A stretch of 64,000 nt of DNA from Eutreptiella sp. 'Long Island Sound 2002' (GCA_964036045.1 OZ038378.1:146223767-146287766), one strand, 5' to 3'; positions 1 to 12,576 are shown, counted from the stretch's first letter. The notes: generated by a model not told the origin, from the letters alone. A program made the numbers and translations.

Positions 1-470
1 ACTTCGATTTTTGAGCTGCCCAGGGTGAAAAACTACATAAGCAGGTTGTGTACCAATCCCTTGGGAGCCCCCCCTCCCCCCCGGACCTAATACCCAAATA
101 GGGTGAAAAACATGTAAATACGGCCTAAAACATGCTTTACATACCGTGGATGGTCATTTTGGGTGGTCACAATATCAAAAAAACAAGTTTTGAAAACTTC
201 GATTTTTGAGCTGCCCAGGGTGAAAAAAAACTACATTAGCAGGTTGTGTACCAATCCCTTGGGAGACCCCCCCCCCCCCCCGGACCTAATACCCAAATAG
301 GATGAAAAACACGCAAATACAGCCTAAAACATGCTTTACATACCTTGGATGGTCATTTTGGGTGGTCACAACATCAAAAAAACAAGTTTCGAAAACTTCG
401 ATTTTTGAGCTGCCCGGGGTGAAAAACTGCACAAGCAGGTTATGTGCTGGCCCATTCACTAGGCCATTAT
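1..470 (+). repeat. Tandem repeat, unit about 197 bp, 2.4 copies
   Basis: Units begin at 1, 196 and 395, each opening with ACTTCGATTTTTGAGCTGCC, followed by a poly-C tract of variable length and a block ending in a GTGGTCACAA motif. The third unit diverges after about 45 bases. The array is probably cut by the window edge, so its full size is unknown. Related single copies of the GTGGTCACAA block occur in the GCP4 introns. Confidence 0.85.
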
Positions 471-925
471 TGGTGGAAACAGTCATTTCGCGTCTTTGGC
501 ATGGGTTGTGAACGGCCCTAGGCAAGGCTAGAGACTGCAAAAAACGTCCTTCCGTATCCTAGTAGGCATATACTGTCACAACATCCCCACTCACACCCCT
601 CCGAGTGGGTAGCACGGGGTCACCGAGGTTGCCAAAACCGCCAACATAGCAAAAATGGCTGAAAAGTGCATAAACTGCACCAGCGCTCGTCCCACTCTGC
701 CCCATACAAACCCTATGGAGTCGGGACCCGGAAACACTTTTTCGGCTCAAAATCAAAAAAAAAACCAAAAGATTCATGATTTTCGACCCAAAAAAAGGGG
801 GGGTCATTTTTTTTGACATTTTTGACCCCCCCCCCCCCCACCCCCCCCACCCCCCCCCCCCCCCTCCCTGAAAACCTGAAAAAAGTGGGTTTCAAGTGGG
901 GGGGGGTCTGGGGGGCTCCGGACCA
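471..925. other. Non-coding, poly-C-rich stretch
   Basis: No gene recognised. The main feature is a near-continuous C run at about 825-865 next to a short A-rich and G-rich segment (755-800). Open frames here are short and built from homopolymers. Confidence 0.5.
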
Positions 926-1110
926 AAAACTCATTGGGGGATGCGTTTATTGGACAAAATAATGATTTTACAAGGGGTTAAACTAACAATTCAACCCCTT
1001 GGGGTAGGGTACGCGAATAGGCCCAAAAAGGCCAAAATGGGGGGGTATGTGGCGTTTTCCCCATATATACGCCTGCCTGGCTTTGATCTAACAACCTCTG
1101 CGAGGTGATT
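926..1110 (+). repeat. Dispersed repeat family 1, copy A
   Basis: About 185 bp opening with CATTGGGGGAT and containing ACAAGGGGTTA, CTTGGGGTA and a terminal GAGGTGATT. The same order of blocks occurs at 23085-23265 and 37358-37550. No terminal inverted repeats or target-site duplications were seen; it could be a short non-autonomous element. Confidence 0.7.
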
Positions 1111-2785
1111 CTGGGTGTTTTGGTCAGGTTGGGCAGTGGGTGGGAGGAGTCCCCAACAGCCCCCCACCCCGCACCCCTGGTGGGGGTGGGATATTTTGGG
1201 TTTTCTCAAAAATTGGATGGGTGGGTCTCTAAATTGACCCCCCCCACCCTTTCAGGATAAGCACATCCCTGGCCAGAAGCAACCCTGAACTCCGTGAGAA
1301 TCATCCCCACACCAGACTGCAGGAGATGCCAGTTGTTTTTCCACATATTTTTTCTTGCAACTTTCATTTACAATGGTTTGCATAGTGTTCCCTTTTTTTG
1401 TTGAAGATTGCGGAAAGACCTTCGCTTGAACACTAAGAAGCTGGCCACCCCAGGCTGAAGGAGGCAAGGGGGTGCAGGTGTTGAATGGGTATTCAAGGAG
1501 TCAATGTTTTTTTGGCAAGGTGGGTGAGCAAGATGGGCAACATCTGGCGTAGGATTGCACATCTCTTGGTCGATCGAGTTGTGTTGCTTGTGTGCCGTCG
1601 GCATAAATACATTTTCTGCGGTTTCACCGGTGCTTCAGTGTTGGGGTTGCCTTGGTGGTTGGATTGGGCAGCCCCTGTTGATGAGTTTGTTCATTTTCTT
1701 ATGAAGTGTCTTGGAAACCTTTTTTGTTTTTTGGTGTGCTATTTCACGACCCCAGTTGTTGAGGCTTTGTCTGGCTTGCAGGCTGTTGAGGGTTGCTGGG
1801 ATGCCGCTGAACCAACTGTATCTCTGCAGAATCGCTCTCTCCAGCCTCACATGGTTGACGCCAGATTATTCCCCAAGTGTGCAGATTCCATTGAGACCAG
1901 CGACGTTGTGTCCTCCGTACCCTTGCATTTGAATGCAGCGAAGCAGCAGTTGCTGCAGCAGCGGTGTCGCCTGCTGAGCACGCCCGGGCCATACAGCCCC
2001 AGAGCAAAGTGTAGTCTGCCAGGGCGGCACACCACACATGTCGCTGGTTAGTTTTGACTGCGTCAAATGCTTAGTGATACCGATTTCGAGTCAAGAGACT
2101 CCATATTAGTCCAACAAAGAGGATAGGTCCAGAAATGCAAACTGGGAGGTGGAACATACACTTGGGGCCCCTGAGGCGTCTGAGCCCCAATAAGGAGGAA
2201 GAGGGTCAGGTAAGGGGGGGAGCAACCTCCCCTCCTCATGTTTTGGTAGTATATATATATCGGCTTCCCTTGGTGTCGTTGTGGATTGTCCCACTCTTCC
2301 GGGGCGGCCCGGTCTTCTCCGCAGCCACTGTTTTCTGGACCCTAACTGCCTCCCACAATGGCATTTGCATCGGAAAGTATCCTCCCCGGCTGTTTCCCAC
2401 CCCCTCCAGCTGCCTCCAGAACCTAGCCCGAAGGTGGGATAGGGCTAGCAGTGTGGAAAAGAGGCTCAGACAACCCGTTCAAACTGATTACCCCCACCAA
2501 ACACATGATTGTGTGCTGGTCGACAGCTGTCGCGCCTCCCATACCTCGCGGCACCAAGTCCCACATCCAACGCCCCGCATCGTGCATCTCATATCCCATG
2601 TTTTGCTCCATGTCAAGCTCAACACTACCTCCCCTGTCTCCTGTCTCGTCCTTCGCTTCATCCCTCACCCCGACGCCTCCCGCAAAAGTACAAGGGCAAC
2701 TCACACAAACAGACTTCACGCTACCTCACGCACCTCATGTGTGGCATGCCCCACGCCGAGGCCTTCTACTTCAGTGCCGGGTCAT
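1111..2785. other. Unassigned region with one longer open frame
   Basis: A 188-codon plus-strand frame runs 1485-2051 and has a hydrophobic stretch around residues 70-95, but I recognise no family and no codon signature separates it from chance. The reverse strand is open across part of the same interval, which argues against a real gene. No promoter or terminator could be assigned. Confidence 0.3.
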
Positions 2786-2799
2786 GACCCTGCGTTCGC

Positions 2800-3125
2800 G
2801 CGCGCGGGGTCGGGAATCGGGGACGGGAATCGGTACGGGCAGGGTCGGGGGCCGATGCGGGCGGGGTTGGGAATCGGCGCACGCGGCGTCGGGAATCGGC
2901 GTGCGCAGGGATGGAATTCTGTGCGCACAGGGTCGGGAATCGGTGTTGGTGATGTCGGGAATCGGCGTTCGCGGCGTCGGGAATGGGCGCACGCGGGGGC
3001 GGGACTCCGCGCGGCTGCGGGGACGGGAATCAGCGCGCGCGCCGTTGGGACCCGTCCCGCACGGGGGCGAGAATTGGCGCGCGCAAGGTTGGGACTCCGC
3101 GCGCGCGGGGTCGGGAATCGGTTAC
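2800..3125 (+). repeat. GC-rich minisatellite, unit about 24-27 bp
   Basis: Imperfect repeats of GGGTCGGGAATCGGCGCG-type units with alternating purine-pyrimidine CG runs. Long overlapping open frames on both strands across this block (for example 2135-3160 and 2451-3485 on plus) follow from the lack of AT-rich stop codons and are not evidence for genes. The CG alternation could favour Z-DNA. Confidence 0.75.
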
Positions 3126-4640
3126 ATATCACGACCTGGGCCCCTCTGCGGCTGCACTGAAGCTGCTGCTGTGCTGTATATAGACTGCCATGGGTTTCCC
3201 ATCCGCTGTCCGAAACGGACACTCGCGAACTTTTCCGACCCTTTCCGAAGCCGGGTCGGATGCGTCATTCAGCATCATCCCCGTCGCAACGCAACCACGA
3301 GGCCAATCCGCAGTCCTCTGGCATTTATTTGTTGTGCTTCTCCGGAACACCGGAGTGAACGTGCGTATACATCACTTTTCTCGCGACCTTTTGCACCATT
3401 TGTCCGGCCTCTGCCGCCCATTTGTGTAAGAGTGTTGCTCTGTGGGCGGGGGGATGTGCTTCCGGTGAGAAGTTACGGAGTTTGATGACCCTGAAGAAGC
3501 CTGAATGCATCCCCTGCTGAGCCCTAAGAGAACTTTCATAACTGTCCCAGTCGAAGTTGCTGCCCCCACCCTGAGATTGTGTATGCCTGGGTCATACTTC
3601 AGCTGCAGCTCGTTGCTGCGAACTATCACCTGCCATTGCCATCGCCGACCGCCAGTCCCCCCTCCTGCCCATGGGGGCAAAGGATCATCCTTTGGAGGGC
3701 GAAGCCCCCTGTTATGTATTGGAAAATTATGATCTCCCTCCTCCTGTACCTGCCTCCGCCGCAGAGTTGCAGAGGGTCAGAGCATGGATACTTCCGACGG
3801 CGTTCCCCTGGTGGACCCCGACCCCCCTCTCCACTCTTTGCCGTCTGCTCCGGCCCTGTGATCCAGACCCCGGGGGCGCCGGGAAATTGTGACCTTCTCC
3901 CAGGCCCCTTTTCTCTACTCAACTCCGACAGTCACCCCCGATGCATGACAATGGCTCCGGACGGGGGCAGGCAAAGAGTAGCATGCCCCCTTGCTCAGGG
4001 ACCCCTGCAACAGAGCCCAAGCAAGCGGAGCCCTCTGGGCGCGGCAGTGGGTCTGCGGGGTGTGGCTCCACCAATGCAGCACTGAAACAGGGCTGCCGTG
4101 CCGCACAAGGCACAACCCCCACCCACTGTCGTCTGCCTGGCCAGGGCAACTGTTCCAGGCAGGCAAGTACGGGGAGAGGACACTGAAAAACCCTCCTTCA
4201 ACAGTCCAAAAAAAATGCTATCTGGTATTGAAAAACACAGAAAATCCGCCAGACCACACGGGAGGGGGAGTATGGCAGCATCCTCCCAGCTTTGTCGCAC
4301 CCCCACCACAGTCGCACTGGGTACCTCACATCGACTTGTGGAAAGAGGAGAGACCCTCCACAACCGCTGTCCCCGACCGTGATGGTCGTGCCTCCCAGGG
4401 CCGTTGGCTGGGGCAAAGAGGAGAATCTCAAAAGCTGCAAATGAAGCGAGTTGATGCTCCTGGATGTGCAGGCAGAGCTCGGCCTCTGCCTGCACGATCT
4501 CTTGCATCTTGTATTTTCCATAACATGCTATCAGAACATCAGCAAAAAACCCACTTCTTTGGGCTATCATGGTGCAACGTTGTTGAACTGTGATGGTTGA
4601 TATTCCAGCTTGCCTTCTCATGTGCCCCACGTTGTTTTGC
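3126..4640. other. Unassigned region
   Basis: No family recognised. A minus-strand frame at 3995-4630 has a coding-like first third (about 4420-4590, mixed residues with little low complexity) but degenerates into Pro/Gly/Cys-rich sequence. It might contain an isolated exon; I cannot assign it. Confidence 0.25.
4466..4495. repeat. Perfect 12-bp hairpin
   Basis: GTGCAGGCAGAG at 4466-4477 and its exact reverse complement at 4484-4495 enclose a 6-base loop. There is no T-run after it, so nothing supports a terminator. Confidence 0.8.
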
Positions 4641-7070
4641 AGTCATCTGAACATACTAGTGGGTCATGTTGAAGCGAAATAGTGGCAGTCGGGTTGGCAA
4701 TTGTTGACAATTTTCAACAGAGAAATCATCAAATTTGCTTTATGATTTTCACTTTCGTTGGGCAAATTCCAAACCAAATCCAATATACATTTGAATGGCT
4801 TCCGGGGAGTGTCAGTTTGTGTTTGTGGACAATTCAATTTGGACAAACTGTTCAAAAATGTTCCATTATCAAGCTGATGCAAGCAGAACCGGGTAAAGGC
4901 ATTCAAACAGCTTGGTTTGGGACCTTGGGCCTGGTAATGGATGTGGCCACGGGGGCTGCAGCAGCTGTACTGTAGGTTGCACAGATTTTAGAGGCCGGAG
5001 GGTCAATTCCGTTTGTGAATGGCAGTTAGCGGGTCATTTTGGCTAGTGGTCAGTGGCAGTTGGCAGATCATCTTGGAAAACACCAGCCTGTTACCAACCG
5101 CTGCATGAAAAACACGTCTAAAATCACCTTTTACCAACCGCTGCATATATGAACTATTACCACCCCCTGTAGCTTCAAGGGAAACACATTCTCACTGACC
5201 AATCGAGTAGAAGAACCCGGGACAGGGCCAGAACTGGTTTACCCCGATTTTGTGGCCCAAAAGTGTATGTTATTGACTTTAAAATCGCTGTTTTCTGCCC
5301 GTCTCCGCGAGCGATGATTGTCGCCATCGCCAGATCTTTTGTGAACTTTTGAGATTTTATTTTTCGATTTTTCGGGGTTTTGATAGTTTTATGCACAGAA
5401 ATATTAGTTTCTAGACTAGGCACATCGTAGGGCAACAATGTAACAAACAAGCAAGTGCTGATCTGTGAGGGTGTATTTTTGGGTTGTAGGTCAAGTTGGC
5501 GATTTTTCATAAATTCACCATACCGCTATTTCAATCATGCTAGTTGCCAATAGTATAGGGCAGTAGGCATTGTGTGCATGCATGGTTTCATTGAGCGTTG
5601 AAACGACGCATGCCGGTGTCTACGTGTGTAGGGGGGAGCGACGCGAACATGTTTTTTTTGGGCCAAAATGGCTTTACTTCATTGTATTGCACTCTCCTAC
5701 CCTGGGTATCCGTCCCCCCACCCTGAGCTGGACACCACGCGTAATGCGCAGTTGCTCTTGACGGTGTCAACGCGTTGTTCGTCGACCAATGTGATTTGTC
5801 TTTGAAGAAGTAGATTGATAGTTTGGGATAGGCTGCACCAAAACACCAACAACAAAAGCAACAAAAATCTCCGATCTGATTGAGAAAGCGGCGAAATTAG
5901 CACAAAGGCCAGTTTCTTCGCTTTTCGTTTCACATTTGCTAATCTTCAGTCTTTAGCATCATTTCGAGTTGTTGTGAAATTCTTGTCGAATTTGCAATTA
6001 CATTCTGGTGAGCGCACAGTGTTGGGCTATTGCAAAAATTAAGAAGATTTGCTAGCCTAGCTTTGGAGCAACAACAGTCTTACAAGCCATCACCGATGCG
6101 TGAACACATATTTGTACAGCTGCACACTTCTGCAGCCCCCTGCGAGTCCCTTACCCTAATTCAATTGCACTTTGGCCAATGAATTGCCTTTTTAGGATGG
6201 CCAAACTAGTTCACTACGCCAACCGGCAGCTCTAATGCTGATGTTTTTTCGCACCTACCAGCACGCACATAGGGAAAAATCTTTTTCTTTTTTTGTGGAG
6301 TGGTTGCTCAGGCTGCGTATGGGCGTTTCAAGATGAGGTGTATGGCATAACACGTGAGCGTTGTGCAATGGCAGACATTGTTGTAAACCAAAAACCTGTG
6401 GATAATAACAATCATCTGTACGCAATATTTACAATTTTTTTTTGACAAAACACTCCCCCTTTCATCGGACTCATCGCTGTCATCCAGCCAGCAACCACAC
6501 GGGGCTGCACCCGCCCTTAGGTAGCTTTTTGAGGCTCATTACACTCAGCGTTATAAAAAAAAGAGACAGAGTACCGCATATACTGCACATTGCTTCAAAA
6601 ACATTGGTGCATCACAAAACTGCACCAACATATTTGTAAGAATCATGCTATTCCGCCCGTTTTGATATATGGTAATAAATTTAAAGGTTTTTGGCCTTAG
6701 TATTTTTTTTTTGTGCATTTCTCCAGTTGTTATGATTTTCATTGCACTATAGCAGACTCTTACTAAGACGGAAATTTTGGAATTCAAAAGGCGACTTTGA
6801 CTTCTGTTTCGGTACAAGATATTTTTTGACAGTTTTCAGCTATTCGTTCGATTGCCTTTCATGGTCTATCAATAAAAGTGCCCATCGACCTTTACTAACC
6901 GAGATGTTACTAGAGTGAGAGTTCTTACAAGCGGAACCTGTGCTCCGGGCTATATACCATCCTTGGATTGTTGGTGGAGTCCATGGTAATGGCAGCTTCC
7001 CTGAAGTTTACCGACTTGTATGCTATGGGTTCTGCACATTGTTGGACTGATGACGGGATGGTGGCGCACT

Positions 7071-7364
7071 CTATTTAGGGTATTGTGGGTTCCCATTGTC
7101 AGTGACTTTTTTTGTGTATCGTGTGCCTCGGAACGATGCGTTGTCGCTTGTTGGTGCTCTAATGGGTGTTTGATATTTCCCATAGTTGTCCCACACCTCA
7201 ACATCCCCGTTCAGGTTGTCTACGTCAAGCTTGCCGAAGGACTCCAGCTCCGGCTTAGCGTCCCAATATACTTTGCACCCCGTTGATAGGGCCTCGTTGG
7301 GCCAGCCTTTTCCATACCCTCCCTGCCTTTGCACTTGTGCCATAGTCAAGTTTTGTCGTTTCAA
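7071..7364 (-). other. Coding-like open frame, unassigned
   Basis: A 97-codon frame with mixed, non-repetitive composition that includes a charged segment (KLDVDNLNGDVEVWDNYGKY) and a basic tail. Unlike most frames in this window it is not made of low-complexity sequence. No family recognised. It lies in the AT-richer segment with two other fragments on the same strand, so a degraded mobile element or an exon of an unknown gene are both possible. Confidence 0.25.
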
Positions 7365-7596
7365 AAGGGTATTTGGACTCTAGCTTTGAACTGGTACTTG
7401 GAGTACGGTTGCTCCACCAGTGGCGGTGGAGGCACCGGTGTTTCCAGTTCGCTTCCGGATCAGACGGGGCTTGTCGGGCACCGTTCCACTCGCCGATGCT
7501 ACCAAATTGCCCGCCATGGTTGATGGGGCCGAAGTAATCTCCAAAGCCTTGTTGGGTAGCCGGCGTACTTCTTGGCCCTAGCTTTTACAAAATTTT

Positions 7597-7815
7597 TCAC
7601 AAAACCTTTTCAACCTGGGCGCCGCGGACACCACACAATCTACAATTCGTCTTGACCAACGCTTGCTGTGCGCCGGCACCACCGGCTGGTACATGCTCTA
7701 TGTCATGTAACCAGAGGCCGGTTGAGAAAGTTGACTTGGTACGGTGGCTTCCATGCTCAGCCGCTACAAGAGCAATGTTGGCGTCATGAAACTCCCCGCT
7801 CAAGAATTTGCCCAT
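7597..7815 (-). other. Coding-like open frame with a CxxC pair, unassigned
   Basis: A 72-codon frame starting at an ATG with a CRLC pair near its end. Only one CxxC is visible, so a zinc site cannot be claimed. Composition is more protein-like than the surrounding sequence. Not recognised; possibly part of the same decayed unit as the neighbouring fragments. Confidence 0.2.
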
Positions 7816-8258
7816 GTTGAAGAGTGTCCGCTAGTGTTTGAAAATGCAGCTTGGTGAATTGATTGACCCGGAAAATATTTGTTTGAGATTATGAAGCTGT
7901 AGCGTACCTTGTGCTAGGTTGGTACCAGACCCTCGGCATTCGCTGACATCCAAATCCATCAAATCCACCAAATACTGATTTTGAAATCAGGACATTTGAT
8001 GCCAATTAAATTTACTAAACACCACTAAAGCACATACCAGACCTTTTCTAAAACATTCAATTGTTGTTGGGGTGCTTTTAGTCTCTTTTTGGTGAGCTGT
8101 GCAAGGATTTATGAACAAACGTTACCTCTTTTTCACCACACAGTGTTTCTGAGACTTCCGAATCATGTAAACATTTGAAATTAAAAAAATCAAATTAAAT
8201 GAAAACATCTGAAAGCCTGATGTTTACATTCTTGTTGGTAGATCCCCCGTGCAGCACC

Positions 8259-8507
8259 TCATTCCCCCGTAATGCCGGTACTACGGTGACAGTACAGGCG
8301 TGCGAGTTGACACCGCATACGCCAAAACAAGCCACCCACCTCCTCTACTGTATGACGCACCACCACAAACCCACCGATGTTTTCGCCGTAGATGACCGGA
8401 GTTGCTTTGTTGAAACTCTTCTTTTGAATTGGTTGGAGGAAGTTGTCATATTTCTTCTTGATCTTGTTTGGACTGCGGAAAAGGGTTGTTACTTGGTTTT
8501 GCTCGCG
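8259..8507 (-). other. Coding-like open frame or exon, unassigned
   Basis: This frame has no start codon. It reads about 80 residues, with a lysine-rich segment (NKIKKKYDNFLQPIQKK) followed by PVIYGENIGGFVVVRH. A pyrimidine-rich CCGCAG precedes the lysine-rich part and GAG|GTGGGT follows the VEE residues, so an exon of about 130 nt between these sites is conceivable. No family recognised. Confidence 0.25.
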
Positions 8508-8700
8508 TTAGGTGGAGTTCTCTTTCGTCACCTTCGGACAAGATACAACAACCCAGTGCACTGTCCCTTATCATAGCATTGCGCGTGCCCGCGCAACTGT
8601 GTAGGTTAGTGGCGAACAAAATGCAAACAATCCTCAACGCAAGCCACAGGACACACACACATATGTGTTGTTATTCCAACTTCACACATTGCAAGGATGC

Positions 8701-10766
8701 TGTATAGCAAAACATATGGACAATCGGCAACCTGCAGCCCCTAACAAAGGTTAACAAAGAGCCAATACAGGGTTACACATGCCCGCCATGCCCCTTGTGG
8801 AAACCATGAGCTACCGATAAAAGGGTCAACCCCCCCCCCCCCCCTCACGTCACCTCGTCCCCACGTCACTTCGTCACAACCCCCCCCCCCCCCCGGGGGT
8901 TCACATAAACTGCAGGGGGCAGGGGGGGGGGGTTCTCCCCGACCACTCCGGGCTGCATGCCTGCATACTTGCAAGCCGACAACAGCCAGTGATGTTGCTG
9001 ACCTAGCAATTTGCACCTTGGCTGTCGTCGTGCCTGTGCAATAGGCAATAAAAGCCATCTGATTGCACAGCAATGGATAAATGTCCTCCTACTCATGCAC
9101 ACAGGCAGGTGTAGAAGTACCCAACTGAAGTCCAGGCGCGGTTGCCCGCACTCCGCCTCTTCCACAGCTGCAGCTTTGCAATGGTTCGCATGTGGTAGGT
9201 TGCAACCAGGTGACGCTTGCATCAGCCCCAAGGCAAAGGTGGTATGAATACAGCACGACATATATGCGATACGCAATCCAGTCAAGCCTGTGTCTGCAAC
9301 AGAGTGAGCCACTTGAGAGCGACCACCATCCGCCTCAAAGAGGGGACTTCAAAAAAAAAACCGAGGCAGTGTCAGATGTTATAAAATTGTACATTACATT
9401 GTGCCCTAACGCCACAGGGCACTGCTCCGATGAAAAAAAGGCCAACAAAACAAAGGAGATGCCCAGCGAAGGCAAAGCCATGCTTGTGTACGGCGTGTCC
9501 TGTGACAACGCATTGTAGGGTTCAACATATTGCAGCTGTCCAATGCTCTTGAAGGCCATGCTCACAACCCTGCAGCGCAAACACAGCCAAGGTCGGACCT
9601 TGCTGGGTGGGTTTGCTGATTCAATCACCCAGGCAATTGCTTGCCATGGACCGAAATCCATCCAACCATTCACCGCCGTCAGGGGTTTGTTGGTAAGATT
9701 TGGGACGGGGGTTTTTTTTTGGTAAGATTGGGTAAGGTGGGATTCTGGCGGGGGGATTTCGGTACAAAAACAGGGGGTCTTTTAGTACGCACCAGAGGGG
9801 AGGGCTGCCAGAAATGTAATACTGTTGGGCAATGACCTCATCAGCACATGGAATTCTGGTGTTGTTGGAGTGGACACTGGAAGTGCTGTTGGAACATGTT
9901 TGGCCTGCTTGGGTGTGCCTCTGGTACAAGCAGTGCATTGACGCTGGGGCTTGGAAAGCCAAACAATCATGTGAAAAGCTGCTTGTGCATGGCAGCCGTG
10001 TTGAGCCTTGCGTGACTGCAATTGACTGCATTTTGCATTCCAAACTTATGCAGCAAGCAGCGGCCCTCATCGTCTCGTGGTGCTCGCGGTGCCAGCCCCC
10101 CTGCTACTGTCACAACCCTGTGTGGGTGGCCACAGGTATCCTCAGAGACAGCGTGGAAATTGTTTTTGGCGTACAGGGTTCATGCACCTTTGCGACCAGG
10201 CAGCAGCCTGACCGGCAAACTGAAATACAACGGCAGTGAGTGCTCGGGTCTGGAGCGGAGATGCCATTGGTTAGACTTGGCTACACAGCAACCTCCTCAA
10301 TGCGTGCTGAAGGCACTCAGGAAATGGTGGCGCCACTCAGAAATGTCCGGGGAAGCCTGCTCCCTGCCAGAAGGCAAGGCAAGTCCCGGGTGAGTTGGGG
10401 GATGTTGGAGCTGAGTTGTTGAGGGGGCCTACTGGGGCATGGGTGTAATTACAGAAGGCAGCCTGGCCTGGCCCTGCCTGACATGTTGTTGAGGAGCAAT
10501 GTTGGATCGGGTGACCAGGGTCGAGGATGGGTCAGTATGTTCTGGCTGCCTAGATCAGGAGGTCAAGCAGTGCGAAGGGGCACAGGCTGCCCGCAGTCAC
10601 TGTGTTCCAAGGGCCCCACCTGAAGCGCAAAGGAGGCAGATTCTGGACTAAACCTTAGGGTTAGGCTGAGGGGTTGGGTTTGTAGGGTCAGGGTCACCGA
10701 GCTGGTGGAACCAGTCTTGGTTTTATAACCCTTTTTAGGGTCTAGGGTGGACCTACCAGGTTTAGC
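8701..10766. other. Unassigned region
   Basis: Poly-C and poly-G tracts at about 8829-8936 and a G/T-rich patch at about 9690-9780 with repeated GGTAAGATT. Frames on both strands overlap (for example 9621-10070 minus and 9832-10239 plus), and none shows a family signature. Confidence 0.3.

Positions 10767-10815
<49 letters not shown>
10767..10815 (+). repeat. AGCA tetranucleotide microsatellite
   Basis: Runs of AGCA interrupted by AGC trinucleotides. The leucine/alanine/cysteine-rich frames reading through it are by-products. Confidence 0.9.
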
Positions 10816-10816
<1 letters not shown>

Positions 10817-11766
10817 CGCGCGAAATGGGAAAAAATCAGAACTCCGTCGTGGTGCTTCAGATTCGGGTGAAATTTTGGTGCATGATACCTATGGGTGTGA
10901 AGTACAATCACACAAAGTTTGAGCAAGAAACTCAACGGTGGCAGCCGGGAACGGGATTCGCAAGTGGCGGACCTCAGTTTCAAAAACTGCAGTTTAGGGC
11001 CAAAAACAGCCATTTTTGGGCCAAAAAAGCCCCGGAACACATTCAAAACGGCCAAACAAAGGGAAAGTTCGGGTACACTCCACGTGCGGCTTGACTTTCC
11101 CGTGCCAACGAGCCCTTTGCGGCCCTCTAACTCCATGATATGTCCCGGAAACGGCCCAAAAAGGCCCCCAGAAGCTCAAATGCCGACAGCCACAAACCAA
11201 GAATAGGCCATATCTTTGGCTACATGGCTCAAAATGTGATTCCGAGGGCACCTAGTCCACCCGCAACCCCCCACTTTTTGTGGTTTCCACCCCTCGAATT
11301 TGCCCAAACAGACGCCTAGACCCCAATACCTAGGCCCACTAGGCTGCGGCAAGCTGCAAGCTCAAGCCCAACCAAGTGGGTGCCCAAATGGGTCAACAGG
11401 GTCCACTAGGGGCAAAAAGATGACTTTTCTCAAAAATGATCCTAGACCATGTCCGACGCTAAAACAAGTGTTTTTGGACCGTTTTGAGCTTGTGGTGGTG
11501 CATTTTGGTCCTCCGAAAATCCCAAAATGCCTTGAAAATGGGCTGTTTTGGGACCACAAAAACGCATTTTTCCAAACCTCATCCTAGACCATTCGGGGTG
11601 CACAAACGGGTGAAATGAGCCCATTTTGAGCCCATTTTGGGCCATTTTGGCCCCTCAAGAGTCCAAAAAGCCTTGAAAGTGGGCCTTGTGGTGATGGGGT
11701 TCACTTGCAAGCTGATTTCACTTTGTCAGGAGCCATCAATGTGTGAAGCATTCTTGATGTCCCTCA
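10816..11766. other. Non-coding region with degenerate direct repeats
   Basis: Between about 11410 and 11690 two copies of a unit of about 143 bp can be followed: ATCCTAGACCAT at 11439 and 11582, and CCTTGAAA(A/G)TGGGC at 11530 and 11673. The surrounding sequence is rich in CCATTTTGG and CCAAAAA motifs. No gene recognised. Confidence 0.45.
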
Positions 11767-11880
11767 TCAGTCATAGCTGATGTTCCCTCCCCCACCAGCT
11801 CGGTCCCAATATTCAGTCTTGATTAGGGTTGCATAAGCCCTGCCGTCTCCAGGGAATGGGATCGAAAGTGGAGAGATGAT
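11767..11880 (-). pseudogene. CIA30-like (complex I intermediate-associated) exon or exon fragment
   Basis: The minus-strand frame contains GDGRAYATLIKTEYWDRA, which matches the conserved GDGRxYxxxIxTExW core I recall for CIA30/NDUFAF1-family proteins, assembly factors for mitochondrial complex I with plastid-related homologues in plants. A donor-like CTG|GTGGGG follows the motif and a stop lies shortly after it. I could not find the other CIA30 exons on either side (upstream W-containing beta strands, downstream YW segment). A decayed second copy of the motif and its intron-side flank lies at 23656-23715. It is therefore either one exon of a gene with very long introns or a gene fragment; I favour a fragment. 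Confidence 0.4.
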
Positions 11881-12102
11881 GTGGCTGATGGGGACCAAAT
11901 CATCCCTCCAGCACCTTCGGCGCCCGTGCACCTTTGGGTGCCTTCGCTGTCTGTGGACTCTGCAAGCCAGTACCTTCAGCAACCAACTGTGGCGGGAGGT
12001 CCCCCTGAGGGAGGGTGAGGGGGGGCGTCCAGTACCGGTGGAGCCCCCCCATGCAATGACACCCATGTTTGTGGTACAACTGAGACCCCCCACACACTTC
12101 AC

Positions 12103-12104
<2 letters not shown>

Positions 12105-12149
<45 letters not shown>

Positions 12150-12185
12150 CCAACAACCCAACGACAACGACAAAATCACACGAGT

Positions 12186-12224
<39 letters not shown>

Positions 12225-12576
12225 GCTTGTAAAACACGAACAGTGGACGCACTTGTTGATATGATGCCTCTGGCAACTTCAGACCCTACAGCGCCTGCTG
12301 TAGCGCAGCGTAGGGCATCTGATACATACACACACAACGCACAGGACACAAGCAGCGACTGGTGCTCAGAGCTCACTGCAACCTGGGTTCAACCAAGCCA
12401 TCCCTCTCCATCAGCGAGCACCTTGGTGTGACGTCTCACTGACATCGCTAACTTCTTGGAGGGGTAAGCCGCTGCACCAAGGGTCCAGTCGCTCAGTACA
12501 CGCAGCACAGAGGCACAAGCAGTACTATGCAGCAGTACACAGCACACCTGTAACACACCGTAACCGGTATATTGAC

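Larger units (their letters stand above)
4641..8700. other. AT-richer segment of different composition, no assignable gene
   Basis: By eye this stretch has far fewer G/C homopolymers and many more A/T runs than either flank, with composition changing near 4.65 kb and again near 8.7 kb. It contains a direct repeat of TTACCAACCGCTGCAT at 5091-5106 and 5131-5146, and three coding-like minus-strand frames listed separately. It may be an old insertion, such as a transposon or other foreign DNA, but I found no terminal repeats or recognisable transposase, polymerase or capsid motif. Confidence 0.4.

Noticed and set aside
2135-3485. Two overlapping plus-strand frames of more than 340 codons.
   Set aside because: They overlap in different frames across a GC-rich minisatellite, and the reverse strand is open too; no family signature.
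10630-10745. TTAGGG-like words suggesting an internal telomeric repeat.
   Set aside because: Only isolated, irregular words; no tandem run.
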